From Diplodia intermedia (taxonomy: Eukaryota; Ascomycota; Dothideomycetes; Botryosphaeriales; Botryosphaeriaceae): DNA of 64,000 nucleotides. The stretch spans positions 1 through 64,000 of the forward strand of contig JAKEKT010000020.1 in NCBI GenBank assembly GCA_021495925.1, given 5' to 3'. Below are positions 44,814 to 56,455 of this stretch, one piece after another (within the stretch, counting starts at the first letter, position 1; each line of letters begins with the position of its first letter). Position numbers and translations under genes: made by a program. Under the pieces are notes generated by a model. That model did no database searches. It had not been told where the DNA came from and saw only the letters and a program-made list of their open reading frames with translations.

Positions 44814-46453
44814 ATGAGCACCGTCCAGAGGGCCCATTATTCCCCGCCGTGGGCGAACACCAGCATTATCGGTGTTGCTGGTAGTTCCGGTTCAGGAAAG
44901 ACGACCCTCTCCCTGGCGATCATCTCCGCCCTGAACCTGCCATGGGTCGTGATCCTGTCCATGGTGGGTGTAGCCCACAGCCCCATCCCGCGCCCGCCTG
45001 CTTACCCATTTCCTTGCCAGGACTCATTCTACAAGCCGTTGACCCCGGAGCAGTCGGCCAGGGCTTTCAGAAATGAATATGACTTCGATGCACCCGAGGC
45101 CATCGATTTCGATCTCCTTGTAGACGTGTTGCGCGACGTCAAGCAGGGGTAAGATATACAACCCCGCGCTTCTGCCTCTTGTGTAATGCACTGTGACAGA
45201 TCAAACTCCTGCGCTCTTGGAAAACTGACGCCCGCGAAGCAAGAAGGTAGAGGTTCCGGTATACTCCTTCGCCAAGCACAATCGCGAAGAGAAGACAACC
45301 ACCATCTACTCGCCACACGTCCTCATCCTCGAAGGCATTTTCGGCCTGCATGATCAGCGCGTGTTGGATCTGCTTGACTTGAAGGTCGGTTGCCGTGTGA
45401 TATCATGTGATGGTCGGAATATTGACTTGCACAGATTTTTGCCGACGCCGAGCCCGACTTGTGTCTTTCTAGAAGACGTAAGTACTCTCATCTCCTTGAT
45501 CACGGCTGTTCTAACCAGCTGCTCGCTAGTTGTGCGCGATGTCAAGAGCCGTGGCCGTGACATTGAGGGCTGCATCAAGCAGTGGTTCCTGTACGTGAAG
45601 CCCAACTTTCACAGATATGTTGCACCTCAGCGAGAAGTTGCAGGTAAGTGCACGACCAGATACAGTGAGAGGAAGGCATCATCTAAGAAGTCCAGACCTT
45701 ATTGTTCCGCGTGGTGTTGAGAATACGGTCGCTATTTCGATGGTAACCGACCGTATCCACAAAATCCTCACCTTGAAGTCAAGAATGCACCAAGCCGAGC
45801 TCAAGCGTCTTGGAAAGCTTGCAGAAGAAGCTCCCTTGTCATCCAATGTCATTGTCCTTCCAGAGAACAGGCAGAACCGGGCCATCCACACGCTCCTGAT
45901 CAACCCAACTCTTGACCGCGAGAACTTCATCTTCTACTTCGATCGCATCTGCGCCCTGCTGATCGAGGAGTCTCTGGTGTGTATGCACTTCGATGTAGTC
46001 GATGTTACCACGCCCATGGGAACAGTCTACCGCGGTTTTAAGCCCTCTGGCGAGACCAGCGCAGTCACCATCCTCCGTGGCGGCAGCGCATTGGAGAGGG
46101 CTTTCAGAAGGGTCCTTCCTGATTCGAGAAACGGAAGGATTCTCATCCAGACCAACCATCGAACCGGCGAACCCGAACTCCATTACAGAGCACTCCCGAA
46201 GGACATAGCGACCCACGAGCGCGTTTTGCTTTTGGATTCACAGATGTCAAGTGGCGGCGCGGCTCTCATGGCTGTGAAGATCCTGGTGGATCACGGCGTG
46301 CCGGAAAAGAATATTGTCTTCGTCACTTACATGGCCGGAAGAATGGGTGTAGGAAGACTAACGCACGTCTTCCCGGAGATTAGAGTGGTTGTTGGACGCT
46401 TGGTCGATGATTACGAAGAGAGATGGGTCGAGAAGAGGTATTTTGGCCACTGA
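44814..46453 (+). CDS. URK1: Uridine/cytidine kinase with UPRT-like C-terminal domain (Urk1)
   Basis: Phosphorylates uridine and cytidine to UMP and CMP in pyrimidine salvage. Exons 44814-44963, 45021-45148, 45240-45384, 45435-45477, 45530-45643 and 45696-46453 give 445 residues. Kinase domain: P-loop GVAGSSGSGKTTLS, then DSFYKPLTPEQ, YDFDAPEAIDFDLL, VEVPVYSFAKHNRE and RDIEGCIKQWF. The second half is a phosphoribosyltransferase fold with RGGSALERAFRRVLPD and LLDSQMSSGGAALMAV, the latter a divergent form of the PRPP loop. The UPRT part may be regulatory rather than catalytic. One exon is 43 nt. Gene order and length match fungal Urk1. Confidence 0.93.
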
Positions 46454-46985
46454 AGTCATACCGGTGAGTACAAAATGTACAAAAGAACAAAAAGAAGAGA
46501 AAAAAACACGTGTAAAGCCCTGGAAATATTGACGATAACACGGCGTCGATTCTGTCCCTACATACCTATGGAGAGTTGGAGCAATCGCCTGTATATGGAT
46601 ATCGAATTTCATTCTTAAACTTGTGTCCCGGTCTTGACATCATAGCGGGCGACCGACAGAACTGTCCCACCCGCATGTTTCTCGCAGAGATGTTCCACCA
46701 CATGGAATGTGTAGTTGAACACAAGATCTGGACTTAAAAGTAAGTTTCAAACGCGCACATTTACGTCCAAATTTTAGATCCAACTACCCATAGAAAGAGT
46801 GCGTTAACCTCGGTAAGCTTAGAGGGTTCAATCTTCTGTTACCTGCTACGACATCACCCCATTTGTAGTCTCATCGAAACACTTAATAGATGGCTCCTTT
46901 CCGAAATATATACCATGGTCAATGGCTGTTCACCATGGACTAGTGAGTTTGTCAGCTTTCCGTCTCCGCCACGATCAAATAAGCT
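46454..46985. other. Intergenic region
   Basis: 3' flank of URK1 and of the amine oxidase relic; A+T-richer, nothing recognised. Confidence 0.55.
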
Positions 46986-47743
46986 TCACAGCCTTGCGTA
47001 GGTCTTGGCCCCTTCATGTTCAGCTCGACGCATTTCCAGTACTTCTCTCACAGCCCTGTATCCTCTCCCAATAGCACCGTCGATAAACCCCCTCCAACCA
47101 TCAGCCCAGTCTGCACTTGCGAAAACCACTCGGCCATGATGCAACTGTAGCCCCGCCAAATACTTGCTCATCGCTTGCGGACCCCAGCAGGACCAGAACC
47201 CCTTGGCCAGAGTGTCAAGGTGCCATGGATGCGTCAAGTAAGCCACCTCGGTTCCAGGAGAGCCTCGCGGCCGAAGGTTCCGCTTGAAAGATTCCACAAT
47301 CCGTGCCGAGTTCTCGGGCTTCGTCGGGTCAGGAACGCGATCGCTGTAGGGGTTCAGAAGGAAGGCAGCAACGCTTCGGTTGAGCTCTGCTTTCGGCACT
47401 GTGGATAGGGGGGTTGGAAGGGGATGGTTTGGAAAAGGGGTGGGGAAAGCCGAACCAGTGCACCCATGCTCCGCCCGTTTCGAACTCCTCGCCGAGCTCT
47501 CGCGCGGCTCATATGCGTCTGCCGATGCGGTATCTGCCTTCGATGAGGAGGACACTGAGGTTGTGCGATCGGGAGAGGTCGCGGGCGGCGATGAGGCCGG
47601 CGAAAACCGGCGCCGATGATGATGATGACGTCGTAGGAAGACTTGAGTTGAGGTGCGGGGGTGCTGGGGATGATGGAGTCTGTCTCAAGGCCGTGCTTTG
47701 TGGCCGGAGGCGTTCAGAGGAAGCCTTCCTTGGAGCGCGTCAT
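46986..47743 (-). pseudogene. Decayed flavin monoamine oxidase (internal deletion, stops, frameshift)
   Basis: Remnant of an FAD-dependent amine oxidase. The N terminus MTRSKEGFL is followed at once by TGA (47716-47714) where relatives have Trp. The FAD-binding motif DVIIIIGAGF is broken by one extra base in the A run at 47603-47606. After the shift GLIAARDLS resumes; a second TGA (47511-47509) again replaces an expected Trp. WVHW follows, then the reading jumps, in another frame, to the C-terminal end with HPWHLDTLAKGFW and FASADWADGWRGFIDGA. About 230 residues are recognisable where intact family members have roughly 480-500, so the substrate-binding middle is gone. A 189-codon ORF spans the C-terminal part, but its first third is off-frame sequence. 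I infer it makes no active enzyme. Confidence 0.82.
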
Positions 47744-50700
47744 TGTTGAGAGTTTGGTAGATGGAGGGTTGGGCAGGTTTGTGTGGAATTGAAATGGTTA
47801 TCCTCTCCCTAACTCGATGTTCACTTATAGGCCACTTATCAATATTGACCTTTAATCAAAACCGGTGGTGCGGGGAGAGATTCATCTTGGTGTTGGTCGG
47901 CGGGGAGGTTGATGCACAAAGTCGCCTGTTTGGGTAAGGATTACGAACGAAAGATGGCAGGTCGCAGCGAGCCTGGAGAATAACGGCTATCAACGCATTA
48001 AATCAGGTCGATATGCGGGGTACGGGCAGCTTGGAACTTTGGATAACGTCCAATTGCGATTCTCCTCGTGTTGTCTTGCCTATTTTTTGTAGAAGTGCAA
48101 AGTCTGCGAACTGGCATGCGGCACAGCAGGTGACAGAAGATTTAAGCCCTCTACCTCTCTTGCTCATTTTAGCCCATGGCTGGTCTGAAGATGAAATAAT
48201 TCAGCGCCATTCCATTTGATCACTAGAAGAATTCGGAATCATCCGCATTTACCAGCTGTCTGAGCACGACATAGTGAGGCCTCCCAGCACAGTGCAGAAT
48301 CATCTTCCGCAGACATCCGGTGGAGTGACAAGCGGCTTGCGTCATTACAGTGCAGGATCCGTCAGATGGCTGCTGCGTGCAATCTGGAAAACAAGGATAG
48401 GCAGTACCATCGAAAGACATTGTTAATTGATTATTGGTGACATTGTTATTATTACTCGACCAGCCCACTAATCTCTTAGCTGGAGCCGCAGGGGCGCAGC
48501 AAGCAACGACTGCCGGCATGTGTACTCGATGTCCAATAGGGGAGCTCGGAGGTGGAAAGACGGGACATGGGTTGCTGGCGATTTGGCTACCGAAGAAGCA
48601 GGGAAGAATTAAAGCCAAAAGACAACGAATAGCAACTGTACACGCTCTTCTTCGCCGACGACAAGAGCCGCATTTACGCGTGAGCGAAAGAAAACAAGGA
48701 AATGAGGCTCGGGCTTCGGCAGCGCCAACGTCGATTCCCCTCCCCCCGCATCTTGGGCCGCAGCCAGCAACGGCCGATGCGTCGCGCTAACAACGAGGCC
48801 ACGCATGACAGGCAGGCACGATGATGAAGGCGTGCCGACTAAACTGGGGAGATTTTAACTCGTTCGGCAGATCGGGATGTGGGTACAGCACTCGACCACA
48901 CCATGGCTACCCGCACTATGCCCTTCTTACGCGCCCCCCTCTACCGTGTCGATCAGTTGCAGGACAAGAGGATGCCAACAGATCTCCAGGAGTCCATTCA
49001 CTTCCCAATAGTCGAGACCGTTCGAACACAATTGATCACTGTTTACGCAGAACCACTGATGCAGGAAAGCTTGCAAAAGTCGTAAGTGGTCAACGCACTG
49101 CATGCGTCAAGGTACTTCCGCGATGTTACCTCACATATGCATATGCATCTTCAGGTCCCCACTCACATGGGAGCCCCAGTAAAAGTGAGGCGTCCCCAAA
49201 AGTGCCGCCGAGTGACCGGAAGTTTCGCGAATCAGGAGCTAGAATCCACAATCAATGCCGTCAACACGGCTGTCAAATCCAATAATGGACAAGCAGGAAA
49301 AACTACGGTAAGGGATTCGCGTGGCTATCGTAGATGACGAAATGTTGGTGATGGCGGCGCTCTATTACAAGTGATCGTCGATGGCGGCCTTGCCTATTGC
49401 TTTTTCTTCCCTTTCATCACATGAAAGTGCACACCTGAAGCTGGATTACATTAGTGCGGGCTCGCACCGAAAATTTAGCAAAGAGAATGGATGCGATTCG
49501 CGGCGATCGACAGGATGGCGGATGTTTGAGGCTTTTTGAGGCTGCAACTGCTGCAGCTGTCGCTGAGCCACTCATGTCCCGCAGCGCCCACGATCGGTCC
49601 CGCAGATTAGGTACGGCAAGCAAGGAAGGGACAAGTAAAAAGTGCCTCACTACTTTCTGGTCGGCCAGGAACAGGGGAGAGATCCGAGGCGCCGGCGTCG
49701 GCTGATCGAATCCCTTGACAGCATGACAGACTCCCTTGGTACCGCGGAAGGTGATGAAGCTCTTGGATAGACATGTCTTCTGCACATAACCACGTGTGGT
49801 TTGGTGCCATCCAAGTGGAATATTGGCTGTCCTTCTGCCGCTGCTCGTTAACAGTAATTTGAATCCGTCAACACACCAAACAAAGGGACATGCAATTGCG
49901 ATTCTGGGGAAAAGGAGGGTCGCATCGGCGCTAAAACACGTGCCAGCAGTAGCAGCAGAACAGCCAAAAGTGGCGGCGCCAGCACCGGAAGGAAGGAATA
50001 CGAAAATAGAAGGAAGAAAGGAGCGGGCTTGGATTATTATCGATACCTCGTTCCTCACAGAGCAAGGTCATTGTTGCTCAAGTAACACTCGAACATGGAA
50101 ATAATTCTTTGATTTATTCGCCGGGTGAGACATCACAAATGAGGACAACTGCCGACAGGTAACGTCGTGTGCTTCTCATCATCCCTCGCGACGTCAGTCC
50201 TCTAGCGTACCACGGCTTCGACTCCTGCCACGCAACGCCAAAACGCCCCCGCTACCGCCCATCCGGCCGGGGGAAGGAAAACAAATGTTCAGAGCACGGA
50301 GGAGGAAATGCTTGCGGCTGCGGACGGGCGGAGCGGCTTGCTTTTGCGGTGCGGAGATGGCAGCATCAGTACGGGATGGAAGGGAATAACAGTCGAGTCA
50401 CAACTCCATGTCGGAGAAAAGCTTGAGAGCCACAATAACAACGGAGGGTACGAGGGTAGCTAGTCATGTCGGGCGGATGGGTGGGGAAAGTAACGAGTGA
50501 TGCAGAGGGCGAGGGTCTAGACACGCGCAGTCCGCAATCCTTCCCATTCCTACGATGTCATTGCTGCCCTTTCCGCGTTGCGCCGCAAGGAAATGCAACT
50601 TGCCCGTTGGGGAAAGCTGGAAGAATGTCGCGGTGCCACGAGCAACAGTAAGAATAGACGCGCGCAATGGTGATAGCATAGCAACGGAGGGAGGCAGCAA

Positions 50701-52799
50701 GGAAGCGATTCCGCTTCCGCGCCATGCCATGTTCTCTTCCCGCGTGGTCTGGACCTCGACTCGCGGGCCACTCACAGTGCCCCGCCATTCGCGCCCCCAA
50801 TCGCGCGCCGCAGCGAAGGCCCAGCATGCAGCATCCGAAACGTGTGCGAGATAGATAAAAACAGACACCAACTAGATAACGGCAGAGACAAGGACTTATC
50901 GTGCGTTAATGCAGCCGTCTCCTCGGTCGTCCCACGCGCTGAAACGCGCCAGGCCTACCGTTCCCTTTCCTTCACCCTTTCGTGTCAATCCTGCTCCCTC
51001 TCCCCCTCTGCTCTCAGTCAGCTCCGGTCCGAGAATAGCGCGTTGCTGACAAGATAAGCTGCTGACGGGCGCGGCTGGCTGCTTACTGTATCGGCTGCTT
51101 ACCCGTGATCGACGTGGAGAGCGAAGAGAGAGCGAGGAAAAGGAATGCCTGATTCGTCGCTTCCCGTCCTAAATGCAGAAACAAATCAATTGTTCGCGCA
51201 ACACGTGTTTGCGCGTTTCAACCCTTCCCGTGCGACTGCCAGGACTGTCGTGATGACTGCGTGGTACGGAGAACAGGACGTCGAAAAATAGAGATGCTGA
51301 TGTGACCAACATAACGAAAGGCACGGCAGCAGGCCAAGACAGTAGCAGCAGCAACGAACAGAACAAGGTCCCGGACGACAACACCTACCATCGCTGATGA
51401 CCCACCACTTCTCTCCTCCCTCCCTTTCCCGCTTACATACATCCCGCAAGCGTCCAATGTTCCTTTTTGCCCTTCTGCCTCCCATATGAACAAAATGTCT
51501 CGAACAAGCCGCCCGGGGCTGATGATGAGGCTGGCTGCTGGCTTGCCATGGGGCCGACCGACCCGGGCTGTCGGGTACCTAGTGAGGTAGCACGAACCCG
51601 CGAGGCCGAGAACACACCCCTCAATGGCCGAAAGGAGGAAAAAGAGACGAGAGGAGAGGGGGGGACGGACGAGTAACGGGACGCGCCCGCCCATGTACAT
51701 ACATGACCACGAGCCCTAAAACAAATCCGTGGAATCGAATCAATCAAGGCGTGAGGCTCAAAGAGCCTCACCAGGCACGCGCGAACAATCGTCTTGGCAA
51801 CCGCCAGCATGCACGAGGCCACATCCGGCTGCTGCATCGTCCTCGACTCAGTGTCAGTCCGCCTCGTTCTCTCTCTTCCATGTCGTGCCACACACACACA
51901 CATACACAGAGCTCGAAACATCCACCAACCGCGTGTGCAGCATGGCGACCGTAATAGCGTAAGCGCGCAACATCACAAGCGTGGTCGTCTTTTTTTTTTT
52001 TAGAGTAGTTATCCTGTTATGTCCTGCCAAGCGCAAAGCGGTCCGAAATCGACAGACCTTTGCGCCCAATCTGACACGCGTGGAAGGAGGAGCAGAACCC
52101 GCCGAAATTGACACCTGCAGCTTTACAGGTTTCCAGAAGGCCCCATGCTTTCTTTTTTTTCCACGTCTGGTGGGGGGGAGAGCACCCAAAAAAAGGAACC
52201 TCACAAAGTTCCATACCTGGAAGAAGTTTACGTGGTTAAAAAAGCAACAATTCCTCCTAGTCCTCCTGATAGAAGAGATTCACTGTTGGATATCCGCGCT
52301 GCCTGCTTTCGAAATATTGTCCGTCCCGTTCCGTCCTGTGCTCCTTTCTCCTCTTTTCCCGTCCCTGGCGCCTGTCAATCACCGGTGCAGAGAAGAACAT
52401 GGGGAATTCGCCGTAAAAGAAAAAGGTATCCTCCTGTAATCGTGACTGTAGTCGTAAAACGAGTGGCCAAAATGCTGTACGCCAGTAGCGACCGAAACTG
52501 CGGCTTCTTGCGCCGCTGCAATTCGAGATAATAAAATGTTCAGAGACCCCATCTAGGTCTGCGTGCAAAAGTGGTGCCCGGCCATCTCGAAGAAAGTGAG
52601 GGGAGGCCGGGAGGAACGTGGTATCAAACGAGAGTCGAGAAGTTATACCCGCCATAGTCAAACGCCTTCTGCAAACGCCCGCCCCGGAAACAAAAGAGCA
52701 ATGAGAAGCAAGCGTTCGTCCTTCGTGTCCCGCAAGGGCGAGAGTGTTAAATGACCGATAATATCCGGGTGAGCAATTTTGTTTACAACGCCTTGTATT
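47744..52799. other. Gene-poor 5 kb region
   Basis: No gene I can support. ORFs on both strands are short; the longest (49417-50058, minus) starts with GTG and has no domain. A Cys-rich minus-strand frame at 48223-48618 also lacks an ATG. Visible structure: a CA repeat near 51889-51902, poly-T runs at about 51990-52002 and 52151-52159, and the palindrome ATATGCATAT at 49135-49144. The right part should include the 3' UTR of the C2H2 gene. It could hold a non-coding RNA or a decayed element; neither is shown. Confidence 0.5.
51889..51902 (+). repeat. CA microsatellite
   Basis: Seven CA units followed by TACACA in the gene-poor stretch. Confidence 0.85.
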
Positions 52800-54458
52800 T
52801 CAAGATCCAATCCGCCGTCTTCGTCCTCTACCGCCCCCTTCGGGCCGTTGGGCAAGAACCTCTCTGAGCTGTGCATCGTCCTTGTCCTTGTCGACGTGGT
52901 GAACTCGGACGTGTCGTTGCAGATTGTCCGGCCGAGGGTATTTATGGTCTCTCTCCGGGCAAAATGGGCACACGTAACCCGGCGAATCGTGCACGAGTCC
53001 ATGCCGAATCATTTCGTTTTTGCGCTTGAAGCCTTTGCCCCCTTCTCCACGCGAACACCCTGGCACTGGACAATAATGCGGCCGTGCTTGCGAATGCACA
53101 TTGGCGTGCGAACTACAGCGCTGGTCAGTACGAGGTCCTTCAAGCCTATACCACATAACTGACTTGAGCAAGTACTGCGTCTGGAAAGGCGGCGCATTGC
53201 AACCGGGGTAGTCACACTTGAACCCAGTACTTCCGTGCGGGGGCACATGCTGAATCTGCGCAGCCGGATTTGGATGCGTGATGCCATCAATGCTCATCCT
53301 ATGAGAGTCGCTGCGGGGCCTCGTTGGCGGGCTGTGGGCGTAGGCGTCGGATCCGCGCGATCCATAGCTTTCATTTGTCGATGTGGTGCTGAGAGTCAAA
53401 GGTGGTGGAAATGCTGTATTGCTGGTATCCGAAAGAGACGAGTGCCTGCGGCTGCTGGCATAGTGTGAATAAGTCGACGGCGGCGATAACTTGATGTCGG
53501 CACCGGTGTGACTGTTCACGGGCGACAAAGGATTCAGTGGCGGGAACTGAGTCGGGGGCGATCGGCGCGAGTTCCCGTTGGGGGGAAAGCGGCTGACAAG
53601 CGTTGGGGAAAGCGCTGGCGCGCCCGTCGATGAGATTGACGGACGGTGCGAGAAACTTGCTCTATGATCAATGCTTGCCCGGTGCTCGTTCTCCTGGGTT
53701 GCCTGCTCCGCAATTTCACTGAGATGACGAAAGGAGGGTAGACTCTGGTTAGGGGAGCCCGCGATGCTGTCCCGGTGCGGTGAGGTCGGGTTCTGCAGAG
53801 CCGGCAACCTCTCATCAGGGGAAGCCTGAGAGTCCGGGATGGCCAATTCGCGCAAGTTTGGCGATGTTGCTGGGGAGTGGTCCGCTTTGGTCCCAAGCTT
53901 GGGGAAGTTCTCAGGAGTGGGCAGCCCCGTGACGAAAGGGACTTGATCGCTCCCCTTCCGCGGTGGCTGGTCGTCGACTCGGGACTTTGGCGAATGTCGA
54001 TCCATGTCGGTGTCGTGGATTTCTGTCACGGTAGCTACAGGGGGTGCCAATGGGAGCTTGGTAGTGCGCCCATCGCCGTTGAGTGTCTTGATGGCGGCCT
54101 GGGCAAGACTTCGGACCCTGTCGTCAGTTTGCATGGGTGAGCGTGGGGTTTCGTCCTCAGACTCGCTCGCGTCTGGATCCGAGTCTGAGTTGAGGGCCCT
54201 CTCCCCAGCGACTCGGGCGATGTCCGGCCGGTTGGGCTCCAGGAAACTCAGGAGGACAGTATCGCCCTGGCTCGGCCGGGTCCGGTTATTTCGTTTCCTT
54301 CTGCGCGAGGAAGAGGTGTTGGAACTGACAGTTTGAGTGGTCACAGGAGCACTGTGCTGCGGAAAAGGTGGAGGAGAGGGCGACGGAGTCGATTTGATAT
54401 TTATTGGCTGCAAGCCCGGCGACTTGGGATAAGCGTCGTCAGAATCGTAGTGGGACAT
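52800..54458 (-). CDS. C2H2 zinc-finger transcription factor
   Basis: Probable nuclear DNA-binding protein of a filamentous-fungus C2H2 family; target genes unknown. Exons 54458-53164 and 53112-52800 (51-nt intron) give 535 residues. The first 400 or so residues are Ser/Pro-rich and probably disordered, with RRRKRNNRTRPSQ as a possible nuclear signal and LLSFLEPNRPDIA as a conserved-looking motif. Splicing builds finger 1: CDYPGC followed by QTQYLLNSHANVH. Finger 2 runs from HYCPVPGCSRG to RHGLVH, and finger 3 from YVCPFCPE to RHVRVHH. It ends with DKDKDDAQLREVLAQRPEG and a basic tail. Unspliced reading destroys finger 1, so the intron is well supported. Confidence 0.9.
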   Translation of the reverse strand: MSHYDSDDAYPKSPGLQPINIKSTPSPSPPPFPQHSAPVTTQTVSSNTSSSRRRKRNNRTRPSQGDTVLLSFLEPNRPDIARVAGERALNSDSDPDASESEDETPRSPMQTDDRVRSLAQAAIKTLNGDGRTTKLPLAPPVATVTEIHDTDMDRHSPKSRVDDQPPRKGSDQVPFVTGLPTPENFPKLGTKADHSPATSPNLRELAIPDSQASPDERLPALQNPTSPHRDSIAGSPNQSLPSFRHLSEIAEQATQENEHRASIDHRASFSHRPSISSTGAPALSPTLVSRFPPNGNSRRSPPTQFPPLNPLSPVNSHTGADIKLSPPSTYSHYASSRRHSSLSDTSNTAFPPPLTLSTTSTNESYGSRGSDAYAHSPPTRPRSDSHRMSIDGITHPNPAAQIQHVPPHGSTGFKCDYPGCNAPPFQTQYLLKSVMWYRLEGPRTDQRCSSHANVHSQARPHYCPVPGCSRGEGGKGFKRKNEMIRHGLVHDSPGYVCPFCPERDHKYPRPDNLQRHVRVHHVDKDKDDAQLREVLAQRPEGGGRGRRRRIGS

Positions 54459-56455
54459 TCGGCATTAGAGAGAGGCTCGTCAGCCTCCCGCAGCAGTGCT
54501 CAGGGTCAAGACGAGAAGTTAAACTGAGTCGGCACGGGCTCGGCGAGAACGGGCTCGAGCTCAATAAAGTTAGAGGCCGGGAACGAAAAGTCCGGGTGCT
54601 CTGTGTCTTGAGGAACGGAGCTGGGTGTGAGCGCGGCCAATGGGTTCTACACGGGAAAAGTTGCGTTAGCGACGAGCTCTGGTGGGACCGGCGGCCAGCG
54701 CAGAGGTGCAATTATGGCTGCCTGGCAGCAGCCTCGCGGCGACGGCGCATGGCAACAAACAGACAGAGATTAAATCATTAAACAGAGAGAGAGAGCATGG
54801 AAGAGAAGAAGGCGAGCAGCATACGGCCAGACGTATACGAGAGCAATCAAAGCGACGACAGCACAAGGCTAGTTGTGCGGAGAGCCGCAAGTCGGGCAAT
54901 AGCTCCGTGCGGGCCGCACGCACGCGGGCACAGTGCCTGGCCGAGCACGACGCGGGGCGCATCGGAGAATTGCGAGCAGAAGAAAGCGGAACAGCACGGC
55001 GTTGGGAGAGGGGCTGGGGGACTGGGAACGAGAGAGGCAGCGTCGACGTACCGCGTGCGACGAGGCGGGCTGGCCGTGAGGCTCAAAGAGCTTAAACGTC
55101 GATCGCGAGGGTGCAGGTGGGCGCGGCGGGCTGAGAAGGCGGAGCAGCCGGGGCGCGGGCGTGGAGTCAGCGCAGGCGGCGTGCGGAGGACTGGCGATGC
55201 TGAGGCGGTGCGGTGGAGGGAGAGTGCGAAGGCTGTAGAGCGTGCTTGACGGGCAGGCGAACGGTTGGTGGTGACGAGCTGGCCAGGGCGGCTGCTGCTG
55301 TGCGTTGGACTAAGGTGGGCCAGCGCCAGGCCTCGGGCTGGGGAAAACGGGCGAGCGAGGATGGGCGCTGCTGCGGTGCAATGCGCGCGCTGGGAATGTG
55401 GGACGGATATCGCGAGGCTGAGTGAGCTTGCGGCGCACGCCCCCTCTGGCTCTCGAGCCCCGAATCAGCGCAGCGGGAGCGCCGGTATGCACGGCTCGAG
55501 TCAGGCCGCGGCGGCGTGGTGTTGTCGTCGTGTCGCTGCGGCGGTCAGGCGCGGGTGGAGGGCGACTTCTGCAGCTGTTGCCAGAGCCGCGCGACGCCTT
55601 AATGGAGAAGGCTGTGCTCTCTCACCGCATGGGGCTCGACTCACGCGCAGCAGCGCGCCCACCTGTTCTTGAAATGCGAAAGCCTCGCCGCCTCGGGTTT
55701 TTGGGAATAGGCTATTGGCGCTGCGCCGGCTGATTGGCCGCGCCCGACAATCCGCGGGATGGATGGGGCGCGCGCCGTCGCCTCTGCTGCCGGCTGGAGC
55801 AGCCTCCGTCGCGGCTCTCGCCCAGCGTCGATGGCGCTCCTCCAGCCGCCTGGCCGCCTGTCGCTGCCTGAGCCCGAGCAAGCCCGCACCCGGGACCCCC
55901 GAGCGGTATCTTTTCACGTGTGCACGTTCGAAACCGCCCGGATCGGCAGCGACGCGGCTGAGCCTCCAGCGCCCGCCCACTGTCGATCGCGCGTCGAGAA
56001 CAATCCATTCCCCTCCCGCCCGGGGTGCTGTCCCGCCACGACTTTCCGCCAAACACATCAGGGCCAGCGCAAGCCTCAGCACCAACCTGCCGTTCGGAGC
56101 TTATCACCTGCAGCCAGCCGACCCGCCCTGCCGCCGGCATGTGCTGCCCCGAAAAAGCCGCAGAGTCGCAAGTATCATACAGATTCATTTCTACCTCTAG
56201 GTGCCCGTGTGCGCGAGCTCTATGCCAGAACTCTATCCGAGCCTCGCTGCTCAAGTGCAAATGACAAAGGAAAATGCCCACGAGCCTGTCCGCCCGGAGT
56301 GCCACCAGCAGGACCGGTGCCATCCAGGCAGAGACGATGACGCCAGTAAACGCCGCAACGTGACTAACCGTAGCACGAACTGACACTCTGGCGGCGCTAT
56401 GCATTACCCTTCACACCAGACTCCCCACTGCAATGCTCCACTCTTTTCCTGTTCC
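54459..56455. other. Long upstream region of the C2H2 gene
   Basis: About 2 kb, G+C rich, between the C2H2 start and the 3' end of the carrier gene, both minus strand. Overlapping ORFs of up to 230 codons in several frames look like composition effects without domains. Probably a long promoter and leader, as is common for fungal regulators. Confidence 0.5.

Noticed and set aside
48223..48618. Cys-rich minus-strand ORF that might be a small secreted protein
   Set aside because: The frame has no ATG before the hydrophobic stretch (it opens with TTG), and I could not build an upstream exon with a start.
49417..50058. 213-codon minus-strand ORF
   Set aside because: Starts with GTG, shows no domain and no splice extension.
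55501..56404. Overlapping ORFs of 190-230 codons on both strands upstream of the C2H2 gene
   Set aside because: Present in several frames at once, Arg/Ala/Gly-rich, no domains; typical of G+C-rich non-coding DNA.
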